A stretch of DNA of 64,000 nt, taken from assembly GCA_902558545.1 (NCBI GenBank), contig CACEEJ010000002.1:1-64000 (forward strand), given 5' to 3'. This document shows positions 1 to 9,796 of this stretch, in pieces. The notes beneath the pieces were generated by a model, which saw only the letters and a program-made list of their open reading frames with translations, searched no databases and was not told the DNA's origin. The translations under genes were made by a program, and so were the position numbers. Source of the DNA: an uncultured Pelagibacteraceae bacterium. GTDB taxonomy: Bacteria > Pseudomonadota > Alphaproteobacteria > Pelagibacterales > Pelagibacteraceae. Numbering within the stretch: the first letter of the stretch is position 1; each line of letters starts with the position of its first letter.

Positions 1-597
1 TACTAGATTAGGTTCCATGACAATTGGATATGGAACTTCTTCAAACTTTGGAACTCTAACAAACTTTAGTTTTTTGTTTTTTTCATCCATCTGAATATAT
101 TCTGGAGTTTCTCTTTCTTTATTCGCAAGAGCAATATCAATTATAGCAAGCTGTTTAGATTTATCTCTTATTTCGATTGAATCTTCTTCTCTAACTAAAT
201 AACTTCCAATATTCACCTTTTTGCCATTTACTTTCACATGACCGTGATTGATTAATTGTCTAGCTGAAAAAATTGTTGTTGCAAATTTTGCTCTGTAAAT
301 CACAGCATCTAATCTTCTTTCAAGAAGACCAATTAAATTTTCACCAGTATCACCTTTAAGCATTGTTGCTTTTTTGTAAATATTTCTAAATTGTCTCTCG
401 TTAATATTACCATAATAAGCTTTTAATTTTTGTTTAGCCTGAAGCTGTATTCCATAATCAGATGGCTTTGATGTTTTTGTTTGACCATGTTGTCCTGGTC
501 CATAAGCTCTAGTATTAAAAGGACTTTTGGGTCTTCCCCAAAGGTTAACTTTTAATCTTCTGTCTACTTTATGTTTAGAGTTTAATCTTTTTGTCAT
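1..597 (-). CDS. rpsD: 30S ribosomal protein S4 (partial, C-terminus off window)
   Basis: S4 is a primary 16S rRNA-binding protein of the small ribosomal subunit and acts early in 30S assembly. The reading frame starts at the ATG at 595-597 and runs off the left edge after about 199 codons, so only the last few residues are missing (family length about 205). Visible family marks are an N-terminal basic stretch with GPGQHGQ, the central [14 protein letters not shown] helix, and the S4 RNA-binding domain segment [19 protein letters not shown]. The last residues seen, PIVMEPNLV, are close to the usual S4 C-terminus. There is no obvious terminator between it and the methyltransferase gene upstream, so a shared transcript is possible. 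Identification is secure; truncation is due to the window only. Confidence 0.97.
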   Translation of the reverse strand, partial: MTKRLNSKHKVDRRLKVNLWGRPKSPFNTRAYGPGQHGQTKTSKPSDYGIQLQAKQKLKAYYGNINERQFRNIYKKATMLKGDTGENLIGLLERRLDAVIYRAKFATTIFSARQLINHGHVKVNGKKVNIGSYLVREEDSIEIRDKSKQLAIIDIALANKERETPEYIQMDEKNKKLKFVRVPKFEEVPYPIVMEPNLV

Positions 598-637
598 TTG
601 ATAGTGGGCTTTATAAACTTACTCATCATTTTGTCAA

Positions 638-1351
638 TCAACGTTTTTTACCTAAACTTGCAAATACCCCTGATAAAATACGTGTTTCTTTGGTTGATAA
701 TTCCATCCTATAAAAAATATTCCTTAAGTTTTCAAGCATTATCGGTTTCTTCTCTTGTGATTTAAAAAAATTAATCTCTTCAAGATTCTGTATACAAAGG
801 TTTGCCATAGCAACTATCTCTTTTTTAGATGCTGATTTAACTTTATTTGATTTCTTAAAAGATGATGCTTTTGAATTAATTATGCTTGATAGATATTGAG
901 CAATTATTATTAAGCTGTGAGATAGATTTAATGATTTAAAATCAGGATTAGTCGGAATTTGAAGGGTATAATTGGCATAGCTTATTTCATTATTTGATAG
1001 ACCAGATGCTTCTGAGCCAAATAAAAAAGCTATTTTCTTTTTATAATTTATTTTTTTTAAATCTTCTAATTGGATATGTTTAATATTTTTATTTCTAAAT
1101 CGTGCTGATGTTGCAATTACAATATCAATATTTTTTAAGGGTTTTTCTAAATTTTCAAAATTTTTTGCCTTATTAATTATATTTTTTGCTCCTACTGAGG
1201 TTGCTAAAATTTTATCATTTGGAAATATTGGTTTAGGATCAATAACAATAAGTTTATTAAAATTAAAATTTTTCATTCCTCTTGCACATGCTCCTATATT
1301 TTCTGAGAGTTGAGGTCTGTGTAAAATGAAAGAAATATTATTAACAGACAT
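638..1351 (-). CDS. trmJ: TrmJ-like SPOUT RNA 2'-O-methyltransferase
   Basis: SPOUT-class enzyme expected to 2'-O-methylate a pyrimidine at position 32 of tRNA using S-adenosylmethionine. The 237-residue protein has the three trefoil-knot motifs in order: an N-terminal RPQLSENIGACARGMKN (residues 12-28), FLFGSEASGL (109-118) and PTNPDFKSLNLSHS (133-146), whose Ser/Asn-rich segment binds the methyl donor. Length and motif spacing fit the TrmJ/LasT branch better than TrmH or RlmB. Its start overlaps the last base of the DUF1989 gene upstream (both at 1351), so the two are probably translationally coupled. The exact target nucleotide is inferred from the family. Confidence 0.85.
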   Translation of the reverse strand: MSVNNISFILHRPQLSENIGACARGMKNFNFNKLIVIDPKPIFPNDKILATSVGAKNIINKAKNFENLEKPLKNIDIVIATSARFRNKNIKHIQLEDLKKINYKKKIAFLFGSEASGLSNNEISYANYTLQIPTNPDFKSLNLSHSLIIIAQYLSSIINSKASSFKKSNKVKSASKKEIVAMANLCIQNLEEINFFKSQEKKPIMLENLRNIFYRMELSTKETRILSGVFASLGKKR

Positions 1352-2214
1352 TAATCTATGCCATGATTTCTGTTATAATTAGAAATAGCTGATGGTTTAA
1401 TATCATTTAAATATTTTGGATCTACTGTCCAAATAGAAACTTTTAATGGATAACATTTAGCTACATCAGAAGAGTGTTCAGATCCACAATCACCTCCTGG
1501 ACAAGCAGAAAGTGCACCCAATAAATTTGTTTCAGCAAAAAACTCTAAATAATCGCCCGGTCTCACAGGACTTGCTTTCATAAAGTATTGTTTAGTATCA
1601 TTAGTAAATCCAGTTAACATAAAAACATTTAATACATCGTGAACTATTTTTTCAGCGTGATCTAATTGAACATTTTTTTCTTTAACCAAAGCTCTTGTTA
1701 AGTTTGAATGACAGCAATAATGATAATCGTTATGGCTCAAAAGTTTTGATGTATACGGATCACATCTAGTACCAATTACATCATGAACTGATCCTCCATC
1801 TTTATCATAATCGTACCAATCTAAAGTATCCCAAGTTATTGTTGCTAAAGATCTAAGATATGGAAAACTACTAAACATTTTATCTCCAACAGAAAGATGA
1901 GTTCCATAGAGTGCTCTTGTTTTTCCTGAGTAGAATTTTTCCTCTAAATTATTTAAATTAAATAAATTTAAATCTCCAACTTGAGGTCCTTCTACACTTT
2001 CGATTCTAAAAAACTCACCAAATTTAACTTCAAACGTTTTTGCATCTCTTGGAGGTATTATAACTTCCTCTTTTTTAACCAGGTGTTCTCGAGCGGAATG
2101 TAAAATACTTAAATTTTTTTCTTCAATATTGGTATTTGGGTAACAAACTATTGGTTTTGCCCCTATTCTATCTTTTAGATCAGATGGTTTTTCTGAAAAT
2201 TTTTTAATTTTCAT
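1351..2214 (-). CDS. DUF1989 (urea-carboxylase-associated) family protein
   Basis: A 287-residue soluble protein of the DUF1989 family, named for homologues beside urea carboxylase genes. No urea carboxylase or allophanate hydrolase lies in this window, so a urea role is not supported here. Recognisable parts are an N-terminal IPPRDAKTFEVKFGEFFRI segment, the conserved GDLNLFN stretch near residue 81, HDVIGTRCDP near 145, and a Cys-rich ACPGGDCG patch at about 237-244 that is a likely metal site. The gene sits 2 bp downstream of cimA on the same strand and abuts trmJ, consistent with one operon. The function is unknown; enzymes acting on guanidino or amino-acid compounds occur in related families, but nothing here decides. 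Confidence 0.75.
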   Translation of the reverse strand: MKIKKFSEKPSDLKDRIGAKPIVCYPNTNIEEKNLSILHSAREHLVKKEEVIIPPRDAKTFEVKFGEFFRIESVEGPQVGDLNLFNLNNLEEKFYSGKTRALYGTHLSVGDKMFSSFPYLRSLATITWDTLDWYDYDKDGGSVHDVIGTRCDPYTSKLLSHNDYHYCCHSNLTRALVKEKNVQLDHAEKIVHDVLNVFMLTGFTNDTKQYFMKASPVRPGDYLEFFAETNLLGALSACPGGDCGSEHSSDVAKCYPLKVSIWTVDPKYLNDIKPSAISNYNRNHGID

Positions 2215-2216
2215 TC

Positions 2217-3818
2217 TTACAAACTTCCAGGAGCTTTATCCTTAAATAACTTATAATCCAGACTGTCTACTAAAGCTTTAAAAGATGCATCAATGATATT
2301 TGGAGATACTCCAATAGTAAACCAGTTAACACCCTTTGAATCTGTACTTTCAATACTAACTCTTGTTACAGCTTCTGTACCAGTGTTTAAAATTCTAACT
2401 TTGTAGTCAACCAATCTTAAATCTTTTAAATATTCTGAATATTTAGCAAGCTTGTTAACATTCTTTCTAATTGCATTATCTAGAGCATTAACCGGTCCGT
2501 TTCCTTGTCCTTCACACAAAATTTTGTTTCCATCTACTTCTAATTGAGCTTTTGCATATGAAACTATTTCTCCTGCATTATCTTTCTTTACCGAAACATC
2601 ATATTCATTAATAGAAATATATCTTGGTATCTCGCCCATTAATCTTCGAGCTAACAACTCAAAAGATGCATCAGCACCATCATAACTATAACCAATAAAT
2701 TCTCGATCTTTCACTTCATGTAAAAGTTTTTTAATTTTTGGATCACTTTTCTCAACTTTAATTCCTATTGAATTCAATCTCGACATTATATTCGATTGTC
2801 CCGATTGATCTGAAACAACTATATTTCTAGAGTTTCCAACTTCTTCTGGATTTATGTGCTCATAAGTTTTAGGATCTTTTTGAACAGCTGAAACATGCAT
2901 TCCACCCTTGTGAGAAAAAGCAGAAGCTCCAACATAAGGTAAATGTTTATTGGGTTTTCTATTTAATATCTCGTCTAATAATCTTGAGCATTGAGTTAAA
3001 TTTTTTAAATTTTCTCTTTTTATACTTAGTTCAAACTTATCTGAAAAATCTTTCTTTAAAAAAAATGAGGGAATTAATGACATCAAATTAGCATTTCCAC
3101 ATCTTTCACCCAAACCATTGATTGTACCCTGCACTTGTCTGGCACCTGCTTGAACTGCTGCAAGACTATTAGCTACTGCATTTTCGGTATCATTATGAGC
3201 ATGTATCCCTAAATTTTTTCCTGGAATTTGCTTGCTTACTTTAGATACAATTTCTGTTATCTCGTGTGGAAGTGTGCCGCCGTTAGTATCACATAATACA
3301 ATCCATCTTGCACCATTATCAAAAGCTGCTTTTAAACATGCCATTGCATATTCTGGATTAGCTTTATATCCATCAAAAAAATGTTCAGCATCAAACATGA
3401 ACTCTTTTCCAGATTTAACAATATGTTTTGTGCTTTCACTTATATTCATTAAATTCTGCTCATTACTTATTCCTAATGCGACATCCACTTGAAAATCCCA
3501 TGATTTTCCAAACAGGCAAACAGAATTACTTTTTGAATTAATTAATGATGAGAGCATAGGGTCATTTTCTGCGCTGTGTTCAGACTTTTTAGTCATTCCA
3601 AATGCAGTTAATTTTGTTGATTTAAAATTATGATCTTTATTGAAAAACTCAGTATCGGTTGGATTTGCTCCTGGCCAACCACCCTCAACATAATCCACAC
3701 CCAATTTATCTAAAGCTGATGAAATTTTTTCTTTATCATCAATTGAAAAATCTACACCCTGAGTTTGTGCACCATCACGCAGTGTTGTATCAAATATATA
3801 AAGTTGTTCTTTACTCAT
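2217..3818 (-). CDS. cimA: (R)-citramalate synthase
   Basis: Condenses pyruvate with acetyl-CoA to (R)-citramalate, the entry to the threonine-independent isoleucine route. The 533-residue protein opens with the alpha-isopropylmalate-synthase-family signature FDTTLRDGAQTQG (9-21), carries the metal-binding HAHNDT motif near residue 206 and INGLGERCGNANL shortly after, and has a C-terminal LeuA-type allosteric domain (roughly 410-533). The DTTLRDGAQ-TQGVDFS opening and length match the CimA branch rather than LeuA or homocitrate synthase. Its start overlaps the cysS stop by 4 bp (3815-3818), giving coupled translation. Family assignment is firm; substrate choice between pyruvate and 2-oxoisovalerate is inferred from subfamily likeness. 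Confidence 0.88.
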   Translation of the reverse strand: MSKEQLYIFDTTLRDGAQTQGVDFSIDDKEKISSALDKLGVDYVEGGWPGANPTDTEFFNKDHNFKSTKLTAFGMTKKSEHSAENDPMLSSLINSKSNSVCLFGKSWDFQVDVALGISNEQNLMNISESTKHIVKSGKEFMFDAEHFFDGYKANPEYAMACLKAAFDNGARWIVLCDTNGGTLPHEITEIVSKVSKQIPGKNLGIHAHNDTENAVANSLAAVQAGARQVQGTINGLGERCGNANLMSLIPSFFLKKDFSDKFELSIKRENLKNLTQCSRLLDEILNRKPNKHLPYVGASAFSHKGGMHVSAVQKDPKTYEHINPEEVGNSRNIVVSDQSGQSNIMSRLNSIGIKVEKSDPKIKKLLHEVKDREFIGYSYDGADASFELLARRLMGEIPRYISINEYDVSVKKDNAGEIVSYAKAQLEVDGNKILCEGQGNGPVNALDNAIRKNVNKLAKYSEYLKDLRLVDYKVRILNTGTEAVTRVSIESTDSKGVNWFTIGVSPNIIDASFKALVDSLDYKLFKDKAPGSL

Positions 3819-5170
3819 TTAAATTTCCAAGTCGTTTTACCATCTTTATCTTCTATTAAAACACCTTTATCTAAAAGCTCTTTTCTAATTTTATCAGCTT
3901 CTTCGTAATTTTTGTTCTCTCTAGCCTTATTTCTTTCCTGAATTTTTTGTAAAATTTCTTTTTCAGAAATTAAAGCTTTGCTAATTTTAAATTTAAGCCA
4001 ATTTTCTTTACTTTCATTTAATAGTCCTACAAATTTACAAGCAGAAACAAATAAAGATTTATCTTCATCGTTACCTTTTTGAGCTTTTTCATATAATTGA
4101 TGTAAATTAGCAATGTATCCGGGTGTGTTTAAATCATCGTAAAGTGGCTGAAGAATTTCATCAGAAACTTTAGAATTATTTTCAATATCTAAATATGAAT
4201 TGTACCATTTATTTATCGTGTTTTGGCAATCGTCCAGAAGTTTATCATTCCAATCTAATGGTTGTTTATAATGTGCGCTTAGTAAAGCCAATCTTAAAAC
4301 TTGGCCACTAATCTTATTTCTAAAATCTTTTATTTTTAAAATATTTCCCTGAGACTTGGCCATCTTTTCATTAGACATGGTGATGAATGCATTATGCATC
4401 CAAAATTTTGCAAATATTTTTGTATCATTAGCACATCTTGATTGAGCTATTTCATTTTCATGATGAGGAAATAACAAATCTATACCACCTCCATGAACAT
4501 CAAACTCATCTCCTAAAAATTTCTTTGACATTGCTGAACACTCCAGATGCCATCCTGGCCTTCCTTTTCCCCATGGAGACTCCCATGAAGGTTCATCATC
4601 TTCTGAGGGTTTCCATAAAACAAAATCTTCTGAATTTTTTTTATTTTCACTGACTTCTACTCTTGATCCAGCAATAAGTTCATCTAATTTTTTATTTGAG
4701 AGTTGACCATAATCCTTGAATTTTTTAACCTCAAAATAAACATGCTTATTATTTTCATAAGCAAATTCTTTTTTTATTAATTCAGAAATCATTTCAATCA
4801 TCAAATCTATATTTTCTGTTGCTTTAGGTTGATGGGTTGGCTCTTCACAATTTAAGTAATTACAATCTTCACTAAAACTTTTAGTTACTTTGCTTGTTAA
4901 TTCTGAAATTGAAATATTATTTTCTTTTGAAGATTTAATAATTTTATCATCAACATCTGTAATATTTCGTACATAAGTAACCTTAGGATAATTTTTCTTA
5001 AAAATTTTAAATAGAATATCAAATACAACTATTGGTCTCGCGTTCCCAATATGGGGATCATCATAAACTGTTGGACCACACACATACATTCTAATGTTAT
5101 TTTTATCTAGTGGAACAAACTTTTCTTTTTTATTTGTCAGATTGTTTGTTAAAAAAATATCTTTACTCAT
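3815..5170 (-). CDS. cysS: Cysteine--tRNA ligase
   Basis: Class I aminoacyl-tRNA synthetase charging tRNA-Cys in the cytoplasm. The 451 residues show the zinc ligand and signature CGPTVYDDPHIGNARP (31-46) containing the HIGH-type HIGN, the WHLECSAMS zinc/substrate segment, a second HENEIAQS zinc element, and the KMSKS-type loop as KMAKSQGN near residue 268. A C-terminal DALR/anticodon-binding region with RNKARENKNYEEADKIR follows. Length is near the family norm of about 460. It is separated from nadE by a 45-bp gap that holds a hairpin-plus-U-run on this strand, so it probably has its own promoter after that element. It overlaps cimA by 4 bp. Confidence 0.97.
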   Translation of the reverse strand: MSKDIFLTNNLTNKKEKFVPLDKNNIRMYVCGPTVYDDPHIGNARPIVVFDILFKIFKKNYPKVTYVRNITDVDDKIIKSSKENNISISELTSKVTKSFSEDCNYLNCEEPTHQPKATENIDLMIEMISELIKKEFAYENNKHVYFEVKKFKDYGQLSNKKLDELIAGSRVEVSENKKNSEDFVLWKPSEDDEPSWESPWGKGRPGWHLECSAMSKKFLGDEFDVHGGGIDLLFPHHENEIAQSRCANDTKIFAKFWMHNAFITMSNEKMAKSQGNILKIKDFRNKISGQVLRLALLSAHYKQPLDWNDKLLDDCQNTINKWYNSYLDIENNSKVSDEILQPLYDDLNTPGYIANLHQLYEKAQKGNDEDKSLFVSACKFVGLLNESKENWLKFKISKALISEKEILQKIQERNKARENKNYEEADKIRKELLDKGVLIEDKDGKTTWKFK

Positions 5171-5188
5171 TATTTTAGGAATATACTT

Positions 5189-5213
5189 AAAAAATAGATT
5201 TGTGAATCTATTT
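5189..5213 (-). terminator. Intrinsic terminator between nadE and cysS
   Basis: On the minus strand, just after the nadE stop, a perfect 9-bp stem (AAATAGATT / AATCTATTT) closes a four-base loop and runs into six T residues. This fits a weak, AU-rich Rho-independent terminator ending the nadE transcript. Because it lies only about 20 bp before the cysS start, partial read-through into cysS is possible. Confidence 0.6.
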
Positions 5214-5215
5214 GA

Positions 5216-5953
5216 TTAATTTGGAATTTTGCATACAGGAATTGGCTCCATTTTATGCAAATTTTGTTTTCTTATAGTTTCGTATTTAGCTCGATTGGCT
5301 GAATTAGGATTATCCATAGCTTCTTCTAATTCTTCATATTTTAGTCCAAGTTGACCTTCATCGGTTCTTCCATCGTCCCATAATCCATCCGTTGGAGCGG
5401 CATCTATAATTTCTTTTAAAATTCCAAGCTCTTTTCCAAGCTCCCAAACTTCAGTTTTATTACAATCAGCTATTGGAGATATATCTACCCCACCATCTCC
5501 GTATTTTGTGTAAAACCCTACACCAAAATCTTCAACTTTATTTCCAGTTCCAACTACTATTCCTTTATTCGCTGCAGCAACTTGATAAAGCGTTGTCATT
5601 CTCAATCTAGCTCTAGAATTCGCCATTCCATGCTCATTATCAAAATTTGATAAACTTGAACTAAAAGCCAAAAATAACTCATCTAAATTGATAGTATGTG
5701 CCTCAACATTTTTAAAATTTTTAACTAACCACTCTTGATGTTTTAAACTTAAATCATGTTGACGGGATTTCTGTTTAATTGGCATTGACAAGACAATAGT
5801 TTTTAAGCCAGTCATTGCACTTAATGTACTAGAAACTGACGAATCTATTCCTCCAGAAATTCCTATAACTAATGATTCTGCCTTGTTTGGCATATTATTT
5901 ACATAATCTTTAATCCATTTAGAAATAAAATTTATTTTTTCTGAGGCTTTCAT
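5216..5953 (-). CDS. nadE: NH3-dependent NAD+ synthetase
   Basis: Amidates nicotinic-acid adenine dinucleotide to NAD+ with ATP. At 245 residues it contains only the ATP-pyrophosphatase domain; the N-terminal glutaminase domain of the long NadE form is absent, so ammonia should be the nitrogen donor. The PP-loop SGGIDSS lies at 33-39, and VVGTGNKVEDFGVGFYTKYGDGGVDI supplies the conserved deamido-NAD contacts in the middle. The C-terminal DGLWDDGRTDEGQLG is also typical. It is followed by a terminator-like hairpin and lies 38 bp downstream of the DAHP synthase gene on the same strand. Confidence 0.93.
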   Translation of the reverse strand: MKASEKINFISKWIKDYVNNMPNKAESLVIGISGGIDSSVSSTLSAMTGLKTIVLSMPIKQKSRQHDLSLKHQEWLVKNFKNVEAHTINLDELFLAFSSSLSNFDNEHGMANSRARLRMTTLYQVAAANKGIVVGTGNKVEDFGVGFYTKYGDGGVDISPIADCNKTEVWELGKELGILKEIIDAAPTDGLWDDGRTDEGQLGLKYEELEEAMDNPNSANRAKYETIRKQNLHKMEPIPVCKIPN

Positions 5954-5991
5954 GATTTTAAAGTATTAGATATTTAGAATTTTACAATGTC

Positions 5992-7377
5992 TTAAGATGC
6001 CGCTCTATCTGCGTTTTTAGAATAAGAGCTATTCTTTTTAATCTCATCTGAAATCAAGAAAGCTAATTCTAAAGCTTGGTTTGCATTTAGTCTTGGATCA
6101 CAATGAGTGTGATATCTAGATGATAAGTCTTTTTCAGATATCTTTTGCGCTCCACCAATACACTCTGTCACATCTTGACCAGTTAATTCTATATGAAGAC
6201 CACCAGCATAACTTCCTTCGCTTTGGTGACATGCAAAAACATTTTTAACTTCTTTTAACACACTGTTAAATGGTCTTGTTTTAAATCCTGTCGCAGCTTT
6301 TACTGTATTTCCATGACAAGGATCACACGACCAAATAACATTTAAACCTTCTTTTTTTATTGCCCTGATTAATTTTGGTAAAAATTTTGAAACATTATCT
6401 GCACCAAATCTTGATATTAATGTGATTTTACCTTTTTCATTCTTAGGATTTATTCTATTACAAAGATCAATTAAATCATCAGCCTTTAAGGTAGGTCCAC
6501 ATTTAATTCCTATTGGATTTTCTATACCTCTACAAAACTCAACATGACCACCATCTAGTTGTCTTGTTCTATCTCCAATCCAAACAAAGTGAGCAGATGT
6601 GTCATGATTTTCTCCTGTTGTAGAATCTGTTCTTGTCATTGTTTCTTCAAAAGGAAGTAGTAATGCCTCATGTGATGTCCAGAAATTAACAGTTTTCAAT
6701 CTTCGATTAAAATCTGAATTAATTCCACATGCATCCATGAAAGCTAATGCGTTTGCAATATTATCTTCTAATTCTTTAAATCTTTTTAACTCAGGTGAAT
6801 TCTTAATAAAACCCAGATTCCAATTATGAACATTCTTAAGATCTGCAAAACCTCCATGACAGAATGCTCTTATTAAGTTTAAAGTTGCAGCTGATTGCGA
6901 GTATGCCTTAAACAATCTTTTAGGATCTGGAACTCTAGCCTTCTCAGTAAATTCCATTGCATTTATGTTGTCACCTAAGTAACTTGGAAGTTCTACCCCA
7001 TCTTTTATTTCTGTAGGTGCACTTCTAGGTTTTGAAAATTGACCGGCTATTCTTCCAACTTTTACTACTGGTAATGAAGCTGAGTAAGTTAAAACCAATG
7101 ACATTTGCAACATTAGTTTAAAAGTATCTCTAATATTATCTGGATTAAATTCAGCAAAACTTTCAGCACAATCTCCACCCTGAAGTAAAAATGCTTTTCC
7201 ATCTACTACATCTGCTAACTGACTTTTAAGATGTCTTGTTTCTCCAGCAAATACTAAGGGAGGAAATGTTCCTATCTTATCTAAAACTTTATCCAATTCC
7301 TTTTTATCTGGATATTCAGGGATATGTTTTACAGGATATTTTCTCCAACTATTTTTTTTCCAACTTTTCATATTCAA
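5992..7377 (-). CDS. Class II (plant-type) DAHP synthase
   Basis: Condenses phosphoenolpyruvate and erythrose-4-phosphate to 3-deoxy-D-arabino-heptulosonate-7-phosphate, the first shikimate-pathway step. The 461 residues match the class II family: LLQGGDCAESFAEF (64-77) with the metal-ligand Cys70, KVGRIAGQFSKPRS (106-119), and GDRTRQLDGGHVEFCRG, HQSEGSYAGGLHIELTGQ and HCDPRLNANQALELAF further on. No other aromatic-pathway gene is adjacent. The AroG-type class I enzyme is unrelated in sequence, so the usual aroF/G/H symbols would mislead. The start may be Met1 or Met3. Upstream is a short 95-bp AT-rich gap without an evident operator. Confidence 0.93.
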   Translation of the reverse strand: MNMKSWKKNSWRKYPVKHIPEYPDKKELDKVLDKIGTFPPLVFAGETRHLKSQLADVVDGKAFLLQGGDCAESFAEFNPDNIRDTFKLMLQMSLVLTYSASLPVVKVGRIAGQFSKPRSAPTEIKDGVELPSYLGDNINAMEFTEKARVPDPKRLFKAYSQSAATLNLIRAFCHGGFADLKNVHNWNLGFIKNSPELKRFKELEDNIANALAFMDACGINSDFNRRLKTVNFWTSHEALLLPFEETMTRTDSTTGENHDTSAHFVWIGDRTRQLDGGHVEFCRGIENPIGIKCGPTLKADDLIDLCNRINPKNEKGKITLISRFGADNVSKFLPKLIRAIKKEGLNVIWSCDPCHGNTVKAATGFKTRPFNSVLKEVKNVFACHQSEGSYAGGLHIELTGQDVTECIGGAQKISEKDLSSRYHTHCDPRLNANQALELAFLISDEIKKNSSYSKNADRAAS

Positions 7378-7472
7378 CTCATGATTGTTGTATCAAAGTT
7401 TGTCTATTATTCAATAGAGACCATGATTAAATAATATCAATAAATATATAATTTTTGAAATTTATAGATTTT

Positions 7473-7862
7473 TTAATGAGTACAAACTTTTTTTAAAACA
7501 GAATTTGATGTTGAGTTTGGAGTAGGATATGTCCATTCGAATTTAGGTGTCATAGGTTCAATATACTCGCCTTTACCCATTGATTTTTTATGAAAGGTAG
7601 CACTTAAATAAGCATATCTAAATATGTTACAATCTCCTTGAACATAAATTGTAGAAGACAAGTCTCCCAATTCAGTAGGTTTTGAATAATCAGTTAATTG
7701 CCAATAATAAACATAACCATTACTTTTTCTTATTTCTTTAAGATCAACATAATATTCATCCCCAAGAATGTTTTCTGTTATCTTTATCCATTCAGCATAA
7801 CTTACATTTGAAAATATAAATGTAGAACACGAGAATACAAATAATAAAAACATTTTTTTCAT
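7473..7862 (-). CDS. Small secreted protein, surface-adhesin-E-like
   Basis: A 129-residue exported protein of unknown function. It begins with a signal peptide (basic MKK, hydrophobic LFVFSCSTFIFS, cleavage likely after SYA near residue 23). The mature part, with WIKITENILGDEYYVDLKEI near its start and a paired cysteine arrangement (Cys in GDCN and VCTH at the end), resembles the small beta-rich surface-adhesin-E-like family common in marine Alphaproteobacteria. The name refers to the fold family only; an adhesive role is not shown. It stands between the glmS and DAHP-synthase genes with about 100 bp either side, so it is probably a single-gene transcript. Confidence 0.6.
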   Translation of the reverse strand: MKKMFLLFVFSCSTFIFSNVSYAEWIKITENILGDEYYVDLKEIRKSNGYVYYWQLTDYSKPTELGDLSSTIYVQGDCNIFRYAYLSATFHKKSMGKGEYIEPMTPKFEWTYPTPNSTSNSVLKKVCTH

Positions 7863-7972
7863 AATATCATTTTTAACAATTATTATTGAAAAGCAAATAA
7901 ATTATATAAATCTGTATGTAAGAATTTTTAGAAAAAAAGTAATATGCTTGTTTGTTAAATCACAAATTAAGA

Positions 7973-9793
7973 CTACTCTACTGTTACTGATTTAGCCAAA
8001 TTTCTAGGCTTATCAATATCATAACCTTTTTTAAGAGCAGAGTAATAAGCAAGTTTTTGCAGTGGAATAGTCAAGAGGAATGGAAGCAAGTCATTATTTG
8101 TATTCTCAACTTCTATAGTTTCCCAAATATTTTCTGATACAACTTCATCTTTGCTTTTATTTGTTACCAATAATACCTTAGCTCCTCTAGCAATAACTTC
8201 CTGCATATTAGAAATTGTTTTTTTGTAATAATTATCTCTCGGGGCCAAAACAACTACTGGCATGCCCTCTTCTATTAATGCCAAAGGTCCATGTTTCATT
8301 TCTCCCGCTGGATATCCTTCAGCATGAACATATGAAAGTTCTTTAAGTTTTAATGCACCTTCTAAAGCTATTGGATATGAATATCCTCTTCCTAAAAACA
8401 TTGAACCCTTAGCTTCATTAAATGTTGAGGATATTGCCTGGATATCATTATCATGAAGCAATGTTTTCTCTATTAAGCCAGGCAAATCTTTTAAATCTTT
8501 AATCTTTTCTTGATATTCTTTTTTTTCAATTTCATTTCTCATTGATCCAAGTTTTAAAGCTAAAATATATAAAACAAGTATTTGACCTAGAAATGCTTTT
8601 GTTGATGCAACTCCAATTTCAGGACCACAATGGATTGGTAAAACAAAATTAGAATCTCTTGCTATTGAACTTTCGATTACATTAACAACAGCGCATGTTT
8701 TCATGCTATTTTTGTTACATATATCTAAAGCTGCATATGTATCTGCTGTTTCCCCAGATTGTGAAACAAATATATATAAAGTGTCTTTTTTAAATCTATT
8801 TTTTCTATATCTAAATTCTGACGCTATATCTATATTGACATCTAAATTTGTAAGTTCTTCAAACCAATATTTTGCCATTAAGCAAGAGTGATAAGCCGTT
8901 CCACATCCTATTAAGGTGATTGAATTAATCTCTTCTATTTTCCAAGGAAAATTAAAAATATTTATTTCTTTATTTACATTATCTACATATTCTTTAATTC
9001 CGGTTTTAATTGTTAGTGGTTGCTCTTCAATTTCTTTTGCCATGAAATGTTTAAAGTCACCTTTATCGTAATTTGCTTGATCAGATGATAGTTCTAATAT
9101 TTTTTTATTAACTTTTTTTCCTTCTTCGTTGAAAAAAAGAACTTGATCTTTTTTAACAATGCAAAATTCACCATCATCAAGATAAGTAATTTTATTTGTC
9201 ATAGATTTTAAAGCATAAGAATCTGATCCTAGATAGTTTTCATTTGGACCATAACCAACAGCTAAAGGTGACCCTCTTCTAGCACCAACTATTATGTCTG
9301 GTATATCTTTAAAAACTATTCCAAGAGCAAAACTACCGTGAAGTTGTTTTAAAGTTTTTGTGATGGCTTCTTCTAATTCTGAAGTCTTTAAATGTTCTGT
9401 TATTAGATGAACAATTACTTCTGTATCTGTCTGAGATTTAAAGGTATGACCTTTGTTAATTAAATGTTTTTTTAATATTGTAGAGTTTTCAATAATTCCA
9501 TTATGAACTACAGATACGTTATGAGAAGAATGAGGATGAGCATTTAAACTATTTGGAATTCCATGAGTTGCCCACCTTACATGACCTATACCTATAGTTC
9601 CTCTTAAGTTTTTTAAATCAAAATTGTTTTCTAAGTTATCAACTCTTCCCTCTGATTTTACTTCATTGATTTCACCATCTGAAAGTGTGGCTATTCCTGC
9701 TGAGTCATATCCTCTGTACTCTAATTTTTTTAGTGAATTAATTATATTTGCAGAAACAGGTTTGTTACTTGATATTCCAATAATTCCACACAT
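7973..9793 (-). CDS. glmS: Glutamine--fructose-6-phosphate aminotransferase
   Basis: Makes glucosamine-6-phosphate from fructose-6-phosphate and glutamine, starting UDP-GlcNAc synthesis for peptidoglycan and lipid A. The 606-residue protein (E. coli 609) has the N-terminal nucleophile Cys2 in MCGIIGISS, the glutaminase motifs GYDSAGIA and GHVRWATHG, and two SIS domains with CGTAYHS, SQSGETADT and the C-terminal DKPRNLAKSVTVE. It lies 3 bp downstream of the glmU-type gene on the same strand, so the two UDP-GlcNAc genes form an operon. No glmS ribozyme or leader structure is visible in that 3-bp junction. Confidence 0.97.
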   Translation of the reverse strand: MCGIIGISSNKPVSANIINSLKKLEYRGYDSAGIATLSDGEINEVKSEGRVDNLENNFDLKNLRGTIGIGHVRWATHGIPNSLNAHPHSSHNVSVVHNGIIENSTILKKHLINKGHTFKSQTDTEVIVHLITEHLKTSELEEAITKTLKQLHGSFALGIVFKDIPDIIVGARRGSPLAVGYGPNENYLGSDSYALKSMTNKITYLDDGEFCIVKKDQVLFFNEEGKKVNKKILELSSDQANYDKGDFKHFMAKEIEEQPLTIKTGIKEYVDNVNKEINIFNFPWKIEEINSITLIGCGTAYHSCLMAKYWFEELTNLDVNIDIASEFRYRKNRFKKDTLYIFVSQSGETADTYAALDICNKNSMKTCAVVNVIESSIARDSNFVLPIHCGPEIGVASTKAFLGQILVLYILALKLGSMRNEIEKKEYQEKIKDLKDLPGLIEKTLLHDNDIQAISSTFNEAKGSMFLGRGYSYPIALEGALKLKELSYVHAEGYPAGEMKHGPLALIEEGMPVVVLAPRDNYYKKTISNMQEVIARGAKVLLVTNKSKDEVVSENIWETIEVENTNNDLLPFLLTIPLQKLAYYSALKKGYDIDKPRNLAKSVTVE

Positions 9794-9796
9794 AAA

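Noticed and set aside
3232..3492. Open frames on the plus strand within cimA and cysS
   Set aside because: All lie opposite strongly conserved enzymes and have no start signal or recognisable domain.
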